A stretch of DNA of 40,963 bases. Origin: Beroe ovata (Eukaryota; Ctenophora; Nuda; Beroida; Beroidae). The position numbers and the translations under genes were made by a program. Location: positions 18,490-59,452 of the forward strand of contig CAMPET010000195.1 of assembly GCA_946803715.1 (NCBI GenBank), given 5' to 3'. Below, piece by piece: positions 1 to 11,207 of the stretch. Under the pieces are notes generated by a model. It searched no databases, had not been told where the DNA came from, and worked only from the letters and a program-made list of their open reading frames with translations. The stretch's first letter is position 1; every line of letters starts with the position of its first letter.

Positions 1-86
1 GACTCCCCCTGTCTCCAGATTGTCTCCTAAATTATGACTTCCCCTGTCTCCAGATTGTCTTCTAAATTATGACTCCCCCTGTCTCC
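1..86. repeat. 35-bp minisatellite (about 2.5 copies)
   Basis: A 35-bp unit starting GACTCCCCCTGTCTCC is repeated at 1-35 and 36-70, with a partial third copy from 71. The pyrimidine-rich part of the last copy runs directly into CCGCAG at 86-91, so the repeat itself supplies the polypyrimidine tract of the splice acceptor used by the exon at 92. The array may extend to the left of the window. Confidence 0.85.
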
Positions 87-91
87 CGCAG

Positions 92-3000
92 CGTGGTAAA
101 CTTCCTAATATAAGGGAGGCGGTTGCGTTCTTCAATCACATCAGCATGCTCGCTGTGCACCTCATACTGCAAGAATCAACACCAAGGGCCAGAGCACGAC
201 TCATCAGATACCTCATTACGGTAATTAGTGATTTGCTAATTAGTTGGTAATCAGTATTGCAACCGTGGTTCTAAGCAACAAATCTCAGNCTCTGTCAGAG
301 AAGAAGATCACTGCTGCTGTGAAGAGCGCAGTTCAAGCGGAGGATCGTTCCCGTCATGTCATCATCTTCGGTGCTGAAGAGGGAAGTGACACGCAGGAGA
401 AGGTCAACGAGATCTTCTCTAATGTGGGAGAGAAACCAGCAATTGTGTCGTGCTCAAGGTTGGGAGCCTCACCTAAAGCTGGGCAGCACAGACCGATCAA
501 GGTTGTGCTGAGGGGAGCAGACCAGGTTAAGCAGATTCTTTACCATGCTAAGAATCTGAAGGACATTGCAGCGTGCAGGACAATTTTCATATGCCCTGAC
601 AGGACTATTGAAGAACGCAGCGAAGTCAGGAGGAAGGTAGAGGAACGAAAGAAGCAAAGGACTATTGCAGCTAATTCTGGAGGAACATGAGTTGCATAGG
701 GATGTGTAACGAGCGATATATTAAGTTTTTGATGTGTTTTGATTCATTATTCATTGCATAATTTCATCTCCATTTCCACATCAAGTTTCCTATATAGATA
801 TGATTTGATTGCTTTTTGGAAGGGTACCAGTGTCATTATGTCCATGGGATGTGTTCTGGGCCCTAATTTGATAACAGCTATTCATGCGTTGGAGTTGGTT
901 TTATGTACATTTTGTTGAGTGAATGCTATTGTACCTGTTATCAAATTGAACCTTTTCAAATANTCATAACAATTAGCAAGTGCATAACGAGCTTACACTA
1001 TCAAGTGTGTCTTGTGGATAAACATTTCGCATTTTTGCTGCCAGACTATATGTAAAAACATTGTGTAACTTGATACATACACTGTCACATTGTCACAAGG
1101 GAGTGTACCATGACACACCCTATACTTCCTTTTGTATTGCTCAGGAATGTGTTACTTGTCTATTTCCTGTGTATGATATATCTTTGTTCGTGGTTTACAC
1201 TTATAAAACAGGCAGTTTACAGTTATAGCACAGTTTACACTTAGCAGTTTACAGCTATAGCACACATACAAAGTCACATACACTTCAACTGCAGTACTCG
1301 TGTTGTCTGTTGAAGGTCAACTGTCACTAACAATGATAACTTCAGACCTATCATAGAATCAGTGCTTACCCTCTATCCCACACAGCAATAGCAATGTCGA
1401 CGCGTGGTGTAGTGGCAGTTTACTCGGACGCTGGTGCAAGTCCATGGTGTGTGGCGTGCACGTGCACCACACTCTCCCTACACTCGTACAGTCCCGTCAC
1501 CATGACAGCTGATGACGTCATATCCGGGCTGCTGGGGGACTACGCGGGTATTGTGTTCCCTGGTGGAGCAGATACACCATATCACGAGAAGTTACGTGGA
1601 ACTGGGAACAGTGTTATCCGACAATTTGTAGAGAGTGGAGGATGGTATCTGGGGTTTTGTGCAGGTTTGTCATGCAGCACACGTTTCACGGGTTACTTTA
1701 GGTCGTATGAAATATATCAATGACCCCCTACTGACCCCCCACTGACCCCCTGCTGACCCCCTACTGACCCCCTGCTGACCCCCTGGTGGTCAGCAGGGGG
1801 TCAGTAGGGGGTCAAAAATGGTCAGAAAAAGGTCAGAAAAAGGTCTCATGGAGGTCAAAATAAGGTCATAAAGTGATCACCAGGGGGTCACCAGNGGGTC
1901 AGCAGGGGGTCAGTAGGGGGTCATTGATATATTTTCATACGACCATACTTTATTTCTTTATTTATGAGTTTTCGACTGGATAATATGGCCCCCTAATTCG
2001 GGATTAACCCTATCAATTCCTGCAGGTGGTTATTACGGATCATCTCATATTGAGTTCTGTAAAGGAGACCCTGCTATGGAAATCATAGCCGACAGGGAAC
2101 TGGGTTTCTTCCCTGGGACTGCTGTGGGACCACGGTATCCAGGTTACAGTTACCATGACAACAATGGTGAGAGAGTGGTATCGCTGACACGTGCCAACAC
2201 GTCACGTGACTCAAGAGTTTATTTCAATGGAGGGTGCTCGTTTGAACCCAGAGGGACTGATGTCTCAGGTTGTGAAGTATTGTGGAGATATGACGATCAA
2301 TGTAATGAATCACAGACTGATTCACCCAATGGTGGTTCGTGGCGTGATATCTCAGCTGCAGTGGTGGCGTGTAAAATAGGGCGTGGTCGAGCTGTTGTTA
2401 GTGGTGTGCATCCTGAAGTGGGGTATAACGATCTGAATAACCCACTACATTTACAATCTGTCGTTGATCAGATGAAGGAGTGTGATGGCGAGAGACAGGA
2501 AGTTTTGGGCAGTATTTTCAGTTTCCTAGATGGAGATTTGCCCTGAACAGTAAACATGCTTGCTTGTTTCTAAGGCTTGCAACCGGGCATGTAGTAATTT
2601 GTTAACATCTTCATTTTGTAGGATGTTTTTTAAGTTAATTCTTTATAATGCTTAGTTTTTTACTTATTGTTTTCAAGCAATTGTTTTCCAGAAATTTAAT
2701 TTGTGAAACCCATGTAGTAATTCCTTCTGCACAATTCCAATTTCATCCGTGTCGAAACATCGTCTACACCTTAGTCAGTTAAATATATTCAGCAATTAGA
2801 ATTAATTGCTTCCCAACCCTCCAACCGCAGGAACTATCAGACGCTGCTAGAAAAGGGACTTCAAAGAGGGTTCTTCATCCCCTTCCTGGGCCTCTTCTTT
2901 AACCAGGTCCTCATGACGTCCCTTATCTTCAAGGAGCTTAAGATACCCGAGTTGGATCTCTACCCAGAGGAATGTAAGTCATTTCAAGACATAGCAATGT

Positions 3001-3844
3001 AACCAGGAAATTGTCCTCTTCTTTTTCAATTGTGCGATATAACCTCCTCCTTCCCCTCCCTGCAGTGGAGGGTCCCTGGACGGCCTGGTTTGCCCAAGAT
3101 CCGGAGATGCCCTCTTCCTCGAGCTCGTCCATGGACGCCAGTCAGCAGCCACTCATAGACAACGATATTGATGAGAGTGTTGACCTGGCCCTCGACTCCA
3201 TTTGTCTCTCTCCGTGTTTCCCAACCTCATCTACCTCTCTCAGCAAGAAATTGAAACGGTACAACAACTAAAATGATCATCATCTAACTTCTAAATTCGC
3301 TGACTCGACTTGATATCAGTTTGTTTCTTTTCACATATTCACTCATGTACATCACATCATCTACTTTTGCCTCACCAGTTTCTTTATCAATCCCCCTTGT
3401 CACAGACTCCGCAAGAAGCCGCTCCACGCTGGGGAAGTTGGACTTCTGCCAGGAGTAGAGTGCATTCTCGGTCCTGCGGCAAGGAAAATAGCAGAGCAGC
3501 ACCCTCGGACCAAAGTCCTACAGATACAGTACCTCCCTCCATACCTTCTCAGACGGTAAGGGTCATCCTGTGTGGTAATGTGTGCTGTGCCAATCTGCTG
3601 ATTCGTATGATAGTGCCAATGATGATTTGCATTTTTCTGGGAGATTGAATAGGGTGGCGGTGCTCGGTTCCTATGATAAAGTTCACTGGCAAGTTGCTGC
3701 ATAACAGCTCACTTTAACAGTTACCAACTGGCAGCCAGCTTGGAGAAGATATCTGATAGACCGGCTGTCCACTACTTCATCTTCAAAGACAAGACCCCCT
3801 CCGAGGATGAACTTCGGGCCCTCAGCATGCAACAAGAGAGTTAG
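92..3844 (+). CDS. RasGEF-domain-like protein, partial (5' end outside window, one internal exon not found)
   Basis: Exons seen: 92-220, 2831-2973, 3066-3258, 3406-3555 and 3721-3844 (TAG at 3842-3844), all with GT-AG borders. The first encodes RGKLPNIREAVAFFNHISML followed by AVHLILQESTPRARARLIRY, the pattern of the middle of a CDC25/RasGEF domain (fN..S..V...Il....R...i..fI). The second encodes NYQTLLEKGLQ then RGFFIPFLGLFFNQVL, matching the later NYR...IPflG..l.dl part of the same domain. The last three exons chain in phase and encode a Ser-rich linker and a C-terminal region I do not recognise. The 92-220 exon ends in phase 0, but the 2831 exon needs two bases from the previous exon. The family also expects about 50 residues between the two pieces, so at least one exon is missing. 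If intact, the product would activate a Ras-family GTPase at membranes. It could instead be a decayed copy or an assembly error. The domain call is inferred from motif pattern only. Confidence 0.45.
244..690 (+). mobile_element. Non-LTR retrotransposon ORF1-like fragment
   Basis: An open frame of about 148 codons, with one ambiguous base at 289, encodes VIIFGAEEGSDTQEKVNEIF, a basic segment HRPIKVVL, then AKNLKDIAACRTIFICPDRT and a Lys/Glu/Arg-rich end. This is the layout of the RNA-binding ORF1-type protein that accompanies invertebrate non-LTR retrotransposons, where R.VF/IFG.pE, RPiKV.l and FI.PDrT.eER recur. There is no convincing ATG (the frame begins at TTG) and no downstream reverse transcriptase, so it is a 5'-truncated or isolated fragment. 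It sits inside the RasGEF-like intron, which starts at 221. A co-opted host gene is possible but less likely. Confidence 0.55.
691..1385. other. Intronic/intergenic AT-rich stretch, no gene seen
   Basis: No coding exon is visible. I searched it specifically for the missing RasGEF exon (expected about 50 codons, entering in phase 0 and leaving in phase 2) and found none. The stretch contains the repeated phrase CAGTTTACA at about 1211-1255 and one ambiguous base near 963. Its last 20 bases form the pyrimidine-rich acceptor upstream of the BPL_N gene. Confidence 0.6.
1394..2546 (+). CDS. BPL_N domain protein (biotin-protein-ligase N-terminal, class-I glutamine-amidotransferase-like)
   Basis: Two exons, 1394-1664 and 2026-2546, join in phase 1 to give 263 residues ending at TGA. 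The fold is that of the amidotransferase-like N-terminal domain of eukaryotic biotin protein ligase (BPL_N family). It has the PGGADTPY turn (residues 57-63) and the nucleophile elbow GFCAGGYYGSSHIEF with Cys89, which is built exactly across the splice junction. GVHPEVGY near the C-terminus supplies His219 and Glu221, completing a Cys-His-Glu arrangement. There is no biotin ligase catalytic domain, so this is a stand-alone BPL_N protein; its substrate is unknown. The gene lies, same strand, between exons of the RasGEF-like gene. Its start is preceded by a strong acceptor (CCCACACAG, ending at 1385) only 8 nt before the ATG. The intron carries a palindromic mobile element. Confidence 0.85.
1694..1952. 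mobile_element. Foldback/MITE-like element with terminal inverted repeats and 7-bp target-site duplication
   Basis: The left end GGTCGTATGAAATATATC (from 1701) and the right end, ending CATACGACC at 1944, are inverted copies over about 38 bp that include TGACCCCCTACTGACCCC. Inside are many further inverted copies of a GACCCCCT/AGGGGGTC word, so most of the element can fold on itself. The heptamer TACTTTA lies immediately left (1694-1700) and just right (1946-1952), as expected for a target-site duplication (possibly 8 bp with one mismatch). It encodes nothing and sits wholly inside the BPL_N intron. Confidence 0.8.
2547..2830. other. BPL_N 3' flank / RasGEF-like intron end
   Basis: AT-rich sequence between the BPL_N stop codon and the acceptor CCAACCGCAG at 2821-2830 that opens the second visible RasGEF-like exon. 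No exon and no clear canonical polyadenylation hexamer were seen. Confidence 0.5.
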
Positions 3845-5560
3845 CCGTGATCACGTGACTACCAACCATGTTTCCATGGTAACGGTACCATGGTTATTTT
3901 GCCATGGTTACACGGTCTTATATGATTCAGTTCCCGCGTATACTTCAGTTGCCGCGTATTTGGTATGTGTATTGTAAAGTATAAAACTACAACTGCATGA
4001 GCGTGTGTGAATGTGTGAAGAGTGTAATTTATTTTCTGCCGTTTCTCAGTACCTCGATATCAGAATATCTTGATAGTAACAATCCGATATTATCATATAG
4101 ACACGATATGATGCCACATTATTCCGCATGATTTGACGTATATTTGTTGCTTTTTTAACTGTACGGACTGTTGCATTACACGGTGCAATTCCACGCACAA
4201 TCGTATGTGGAATGAGGATCCAGACACGTATCAACCCTAATATACATGGACTGATGTACGTGAGCTATTTTCCTTCAAAGACTGAATATCATAAATATTT
4301 ATTATTATCAATATTTATTACAATACGAGCACTTACCTCACCCTGTTGAGATCATCTTGTTTGTTGTTCAAATTCTCAATCTTCAAGTGGGGAAGTGAGA
4401 CACTGGCAGATATGGCAGGAAAAATATCCTTCCACTTATTCATAAGGTTAGAATTGCATGCATTTCTTTAAGATTATTTCATGATCAAGACGGATTTATG
4501 TTTCTGCCGAAACAACACCTGATTTTGCCGATCATTGGATGAGTTGGAAACATATAAACCGGTTCTGGTAAAATAGTCAGTATTTGTCCCATTCCGCGTT
4601 CACCCGGTTTTATTTTATGCATGACTGTATTGCATGAGTTAATTATTAAGTATAATAATTATGAGTTAATTATGAGTATAATAATTATCAATTATTTTGT
4701 GGTTCCTTGATTATCGCAATTTGGCGATTACCTATATGCACTACATATTTGGCGTGAGATTGTTGTTTATGAATGTTTGCCCTCCATCTCATATATTATT
4801 GATAGTTTAACTTATTGCTTGGTGTGTTATTCTTCATATGGACAAGACTTTGATTTGATATTGTCAATGGATGTTTTGTTGGCATGATCGTTAAAACTAA
4901 AGCGGTTACGTCATATTAATCATGGATTTTTGTGTATGATTTATTTTATGTTTTTATAATTCTTTATCATTAAGAGTTTATGATCGAGAGTCAAAGTTCT
5001 CAATTTGATTCATTTCATAGCAGATATCGTTTTGTTTCAAGATTCAAAGTACTTTCAAACCGAAAAAGAAAGCAAGAAATTCTCCTCGAATTGGGAACTA
5101 TGGCTATTTTAAATGGTATCTGTTTTATACAAGTTTTACGATGATGCTAATGCGATTGATATATTTTTGTTTATGGTTATGTTAATAGAAAAGAAAAAAG
5201 ATAAGCAAAATTTAAATAGCAAGATAAAATCACAATAGGTTGTAAAACATTTAAAAATATGACATCCGTAAAATGAAGTGAAAATATCATTTTTATTTCT
5301 TTCACTAAAACACCTCTATCCTTTAAATTATTGACTGACAGGTCTTGAAAAGATGTATAATGTGGGTCATTTACTATTAAACTTCATTGTGGTAAAAGTT
5401 TTGATATTCGTTCCTATAAGATCCAAACAGACATTTCTATTAGCGTTGTACAGTCCCTCATAATGATAACTGTTCCCCATTTTTCCAAGTTACTGTATAC
5501 TTCCTATTGAGCCTACCTATTTCAATTTTACATACTTACACATGCAATTCCCCTAGCTCT
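3845..5560. other. AT-rich intergenic region, no gene seen
   Basis: The 3' flank of the RasGEF-like gene followed by strongly AT-rich sequence without long open frames. A short AATAATTATGAGTTAATTATGA-type direct repeat lies near 4640-4690. TCACGTGA-type palindromes occur right after the stop codon (about 3850). AATATTTATTA near 4295-4318 could serve as a 3'-end signal, but this is not decisive. Confidence 0.5.
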
Positions 5561-7369
5561 AAGAATGACAGTGATGACGCATGTTCTAATCCCTACTTCT
5601 TGGTGCAGACAAAGTTTGCTAAAGCACGAAGCGCAAGAATCTGAGACCCATACAGACGTGCTCTGCTTGGAATCCCCTGACCCCAGCTGTACGCGCCCTG
5701 TTATAGTCCATGTCATGATCTCTCATCTGGACATATCGACGCGCCATTTTCATGGTGAGTGTTCACGTGGTAACGTTTTCGCACCAAGATGGCGTCGTTC
5801 AGAATATTTCATCGGCACCACCACTTAAAATCTCGTATGTTTGACCATCGCTATTCATCGTTCCACTCACTTTTTTGTTCTTGAAGCTCGCGATTTTTGT
5901 CGATGGGGTGTGTATGTGCTGTGTCCGGTTACAATGGACCAAACTGATACATATCAAGATAGATCGCAACTGGGTACGTGATCAGTTAGCTTTTGTGCAC
6001 TCCAAGACGCGTAGGTGTTAGATCTCGTTCATCCAACTGCAAAATAGGTCGCTCAACGACCGAGTTTTTTTCGTGATATCTGATTGATGATGATTGAAAC
6101 TATAGTTTATTGTAAGTCGCTCCGAACCGTGTTATGAACACGATACCCCAGTATGCTCCGAGTGCACGTGCTCAGCAAGTCACGTGCACATAGAATGTGA
6201 CGTAAGTGACATATATCGACACCACGTTAAAACCATTGTTTCCCGTATGTATATAAGGAGGGCATATATAACTTCTCATTTTCGTCGAAAAACGCGAGAT
6301 TCTGCTTCTCCTTGCCTGACGATGATGAGCAACGTACTTGCGGTGAGATGTTTGTGTTCAAGAAGAGAAAAAGAGTTTTTGTTTCAGCAGGCTCTTTATG
6401 TATTGTAAGCATATTGTTATCTGATGAAGAATTTTTTGTACCTCGAGAAGAACGTGTTGTACCTTGAGAAATGAGAGGTTAGAATAGAACTTCAAAAAAA
6501 AACATATCAAGATCGCTCACACGTCTACGGATTCCCTACTCTAGGCTACTTTGAGTAGATTCCATCTGTTTGAGTGTTTACTCATACAAACTCTGCATAT
6601 CATATGCAAGAATGATCTACACCAAAATATGTCCTCCTAACGATTCACCTTGTCCATTTTTCCATTCCTCTTTTGTGTGTTCCCATTGCACCTATGTATT
6701 ATGTAAAGATCAATTCATAATTGCGGCATATTCAGGCACTTTATAATTGCTCCACCACATACATGTTATACGACGAGCAGAGCTCTGCTTTGTTCTAATT
6801 ACCTCATGAATTGGGTGGTCCTTTCACGCTACAAAGCTCACCTGCAACATGCCCCTCTCCCTGAGGTGTCGTATGGTGAAAACAGCATGCATAATGTACA
6901 GCTGAAAACATTTCATGCTGCGACCTAGAGCACTCCTTCCATGATTGATAATTACTAATTGGGAGGGGTGGTGATATATATATAAAGGTGAACTGAGATA
7001 TAGTAATTGACAGGCCACATTCAATATCTGTGATCTATAAGCCCCCCGCAACTGTCTGAAAGACCCCTCACCAACTGTTGTACGCTATAACAAGAGGAGG
7101 GGGGACACAGGGGGGGGGAAAGAGTTCCTGTGCCAGGTGGCCGCACTACCACCATTGTCATTTGGGGACAAGAGCATACATGTTTTGTAGTGTAAGCTAA
7201 CCGGGTATGACAAGCAGATATGGAGGATGCATGTTTGTGTGTGTGTGTGATGAGGTCCCTAACAATCAGTTTCATTGGAGCAGTGCAGTAAGAGGGAGCT
7301 GGGGCCAGCTGTTTTCCTCTTACACAACACAACGTACTCTCTCCCTCTGTCCTTATTTGTGGAGAGTGG

Positions 7370-7432
7370 CTAGATTCCCTGCCTTGACACGCGTGATTTG
7401 CCTAGATTCCCTGCCTTGACACGCGTGATTTG
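7370..7432. repeat. 32-bp tandem duplication
   Basis: The segment CTAGATTCCCTGCCTTGACA continuing to CGCGTGATTTG occurs at 7370-7401 and again, essentially identical, from 7402. The perfect identity suggests a recent duplication. Confidence 0.85.
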
Positions 7433-8276
7433 GCAGTTCTACTACTACAAGATGTGCAGTCCTATGTCGAACAGATTTTCTGTTCTGTGGCATTTCTGGC
7501 ACGACGAAGTTGGCAGACTCATTGATTTCGTGCACAGGCACAAACACGCACACGGACACACGTACATACACGCGCACTGTTTAACGAGCACACTTCTGTT
7601 CACCCCTCATACAAATGGGAACAAGCTCCCAGCTCGCGCTCTCCATCTCACACACGTGTCACGCTAAAGTTGTCATGTGCAATGTCTCCACTTAAACCCC
7701 CTTTAGTTGAGAGCCATTTGTCAAATAAAATGCAGTGCTTCAATAAACTAATTTCGCAGAGAAATTCACCTACTCGAGCGCTTGTCGTCTATGAAAGTTA
7801 AAGCGCCTACCGAATATGGTTGAAACTTAAATGCTTACCTCTTAGCTTTAGCCATTTTCGCATACACGTGGCGGAGAGATTTATCCGGCCAATGGGAGGC
7901 GGGCGATATGACCACGTGACCAGTTTATCCGATCAAGTTGCGTTATTTCTTAAAGCAAAATCGTTACACACGTGCCAGAATTTAATAGAATAGAGATTAA
8001 TGTTGCGCGTGCCTGGCGCGTGCTCTACACTTGTAACTTCATGTGTACCGTGAATTCTTGTGTGACTCGACGCGCATGCCGTGATATCGGTTCTGGGTGA
8101 AAGTGATTTGTTCCCCTAAAACTGTTAGTCGTGTTACTTCTGGTCATAATACGCTCTTATTTTCGTGACTATCAGTAATCGCTAATCGGTTGAAATTGTG
8201 AGCTCTTGTATTAACTTTTTTCATCCCACCCAAATTGCATATATTCCACAATAACAACGACAAGAATGGTATGAGG

Positions 8277-8375
8277 GTGTGCAATATTGCCCGGCAGTAT
8301 TGCACACCCGGCAGTATTGTACACCCGGCGGTATTGTACACCCGGCAGTATTGCACACCCGGCAGTATTGCACAC
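8277..8375. repeat. 17-bp minisatellite, five units, with inverted flank
   Basis: Five head-to-tail copies of CCGGCAGTATTGCACAC at 8291-8307, 8308-8324, 8325-8341, 8342-8358 and 8359-8375, with C/T and A/G variation. The left flank (GGGTGTGCAATATTGC, about 8276-8290) is the inverse of the unit, so the array can form a hairpin. The flanking word TGCACACCCTC recurs at about 8370, 8417, 8502 and 8517. Confidence 0.85.
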
Positions 8376-10989
8376 CCTCGCACTCACTGAGGTTCTCAGT
8401 ACTCACCTTGTATTCTGCACACCCTCATAATCACATTGCCTCGCTACAGCTACTTGTTTATTATTCACTGTGCAGAGTTTGGACTGCACGCCATTCATAT
8501 TGCACACCCTCTAAACTGCACACCCTCTTAGCTCATTCATCGTCCTGGCGTACACGCATCCTCAACTGAACTCTCCTTACTAGAGGCAACACCTCGGGAA
8601 TTGTCTGGCTCCATTCTCTAGATAATTATATCGGCATTGGGCACTGCAGCTCTTCTCGGTGTTTATTCACTTGGGCACACTGCTCTGCAGTAACCATAGC
8701 AACACGAAGGGGGTGGATATGTTCTTTTTCCACTTGGACACGTGGGCCAGCGATTCACGTTGTTATATGGAGGGGATGCAGAAGAGAAATTGGTGTTAAT
8801 TATGATTGTAGTACACGAGTTTTGGTCGATATATAATGGGTGATTACACCGATCGCATTTAAGACTAATTATCGATGTAGGACCCGCGCTTTGTTGTTCT
8901 ATACAGCAGTAGTAGTCACCACCCTTGTCCAGTGAAATTGGGGGGAGTAGCAGCAATATAAGCAGAGGGGGAGAGAATACTGGAAAACAGGTGTGGTGCA
9001 GCAGCTCGGGTTCCATTATTTATCATCATGCAGTATAATATCATCATTCTGATCGAGGACAAAGAAACCATATTAAGCGTCCGCGCTCCTTTACACCTAC
9101 TGACCCACTACTATTTAGCTGCGAAATTGGCCGTTGTCATCATGGCGTCAGCTCCAGCCACTGTAACGGTAAAGGGTGCCGCAAATCAGTGGAATGCGTG
9201 GAGCTCCATTCTTGTTGTAGCTACGCTGGTCACTAGCTACCACCGTGACACCACGTTGATAAATATAGTGCGAGCCTTATAGTACTTGTAGTAGTAGTAG
9301 TAGTGATGGTGGTTGAGGTTAAAGGTGCTGAAGAGAGAGAGGAGAGCTTATATAAATGGAGAACTCTTCTCTTTTTATGAATAGTTATCAGGAGATCATG
9401 TGACCTTCTCAACAGTATCACGTGACGAGCGTTCTCAACTAGGTGTCACATGCACTATCTGCCGCGCATGGGTCATGTGACTTGTTACTGGACAGCGGCC
9501 CTGCGTTGCACGAACACCTATAATAACGCCCTGTATACAAATTGGAGGAGCTTTTGTAAGCCTTAGAGTCATTATACAGTGCGCGCACTCGGGGTGCTAA
9601 TTCTGCCCCCTCATTGGCCAGCCCTCGGCTTGAGAGGCTTTCATTGGCTAACAACTGGACACCCATGCAAGCTAAGCACCTTGGATTAGAGACTAAAGTT
9701 TGGCAACAGCGTTTACGGCACGCATCGCGTCTCACAATAGAAACGCTCGCGGAGCATTTTTATTCACTTCTGCCACGGAGAAAGGGTAATGACACCAATT
9801 TTCCTGGATTTTTACGGCACCTCTCCCATGTGTAATGGGCATTTTGTCCGGGAGGTTGCATTGTTGGTTGCCCAATTATGGAGGTGTCACGGTCTAGAAT
9901 AATATACACGATGACCACACAGTCGATGCCGGGGCTTTAGAGTCTGTCATTATCACAGTTTACTCCTTCGTCCCCCAACTCCAGCTCTCTCTAGCTCTTG
10001 ACACAAGCTGTGATCATGTGACACGTGTAGTGTCACGTGGTCTTGTCACGCGTGACACAGTCCGCGCGCATGCCTGATAGGAAGAGTTGTAAGTTGGGCA
10101 GGCCACGCAATTCCTAGTTGTGCGGTGATGCTCCTCCTCCTTTTGAAACATCCTCATCACCAGGGTTATCAGTTTGTTTTGTTCCGCAACCTCGATCAAG
10201 TATGAATACTAAGCACTGGCCTGGTCACCACGTCAGCAAGTATAGGAATTTCTGTCCACTGATGAAAGGGTTCCTCAATTTTCCTACTCCCCTCTCAGAA
10301 CCATACTGTAGTGCCTTGCTGGGTATTACCCACAGCAATATGGCGTTATATCACAATTTCGAATTGTTAATGTTTTCGTCAAATTGTCTCATCTTCCAGT
10401 AAGAAGTAAGCGCCTTGTTGGTTTCCTTTGCAACCCCAGACCATTTGATATTCATTATTCATAAAGAACTGTATTACATGCCATTTCATCCCGTCGCCAA
10501 CCCAACAAAAACAACTCCATACTTCGGGTATTATATTTGGCTGGTGGTGTGGAAATCAATAAAAGTGGACAATCGACATGAATAATCATTCCAATCCACA
10601 AGTCCACACATGTCATTGATCTGCAGTGCGAATCCATACGGTTTTTTGTCCTTCAGTTGGATTTGTTCATTTCCTAATAGCTGCTGCGCCATTTCAATCG
10701 TCCCTCTCCAGTGAGGAATAATTGAACCGTGGAAAATGAATAAATTCAGCGCATCTGTTGCACAATCCTTTGCTCCATCTCATTGCGATACCGATATATG
10801 TCCTAAATGAGTTTGAGTGGTCCATTTGGTTGAATATCATCAGCAACACACGTGGTACTATCCTCATTCCTCGCTGTGTTCCGCATGATTCCTTTTTTCC
10901 CTGACTAGTTTGATGAATTTGAAAGACGTATGAAGGTGAGCACATGGTTTCGGTATGGTGACCGATTCAAGATGGGGGGAAGAGGGGTG

Positions 10990-11081
10990 CTCACTCCTCA
11001 CTGCTCAGTACTCCTCACTGCTCAGTACTGCTCACTGTTTTGTACTCCTCACGGCTCAGTTCTGCTCACTGCTCAGCACTA
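10990..11081. repeat. Degenerate 17-bp minisatellite
   Basis: Imperfect tandem copies of a unit close to CTCAGTACTCCTCACTG. The two overlapping short frames across it are products of the repeat and not evidence of coding. Confidence 0.75.
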
Positions 11082-11164
11082 TTTCAAGTACAGGGCACTT
11101 TGCATTCCCGGTAATGAGTAGTGGTGTTCTTTCTCACATAATTCATACACATGATAGCTTGTGA

Positions 11165-11207
11165 AAGATACACATGTTTGGATGTGCAAGATACACATGT
11201 TTGGATG
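11165..11207. repeat. 23-bp period tandem duplication
   Basis: AAGATACACATGTTTGGATG occurs at 11165-11184 and again at 11188-11207, separated by TGC. Confidence 0.85.

Noticed and set aside
8291-8375. CRISPR-like array of short repeats
   Set aside because: The units are contiguous with no spacers, and the window is clearly a eukaryotic nuclear genome with introns. It is a minisatellite.
8663-9016. A 117-codon minus-strand frame with hydrophobic start
   Set aside because: Low-complexity composition, no family pattern and no neighbouring exons with matching phase.
9028-9282. An 84-codon plus-strand frame including an internal ATGGCGTCAGC start
   Set aside because: The start context looks attractive, but the frame ends after 46 codons from that ATG, with no donor and no homology that I recognise.
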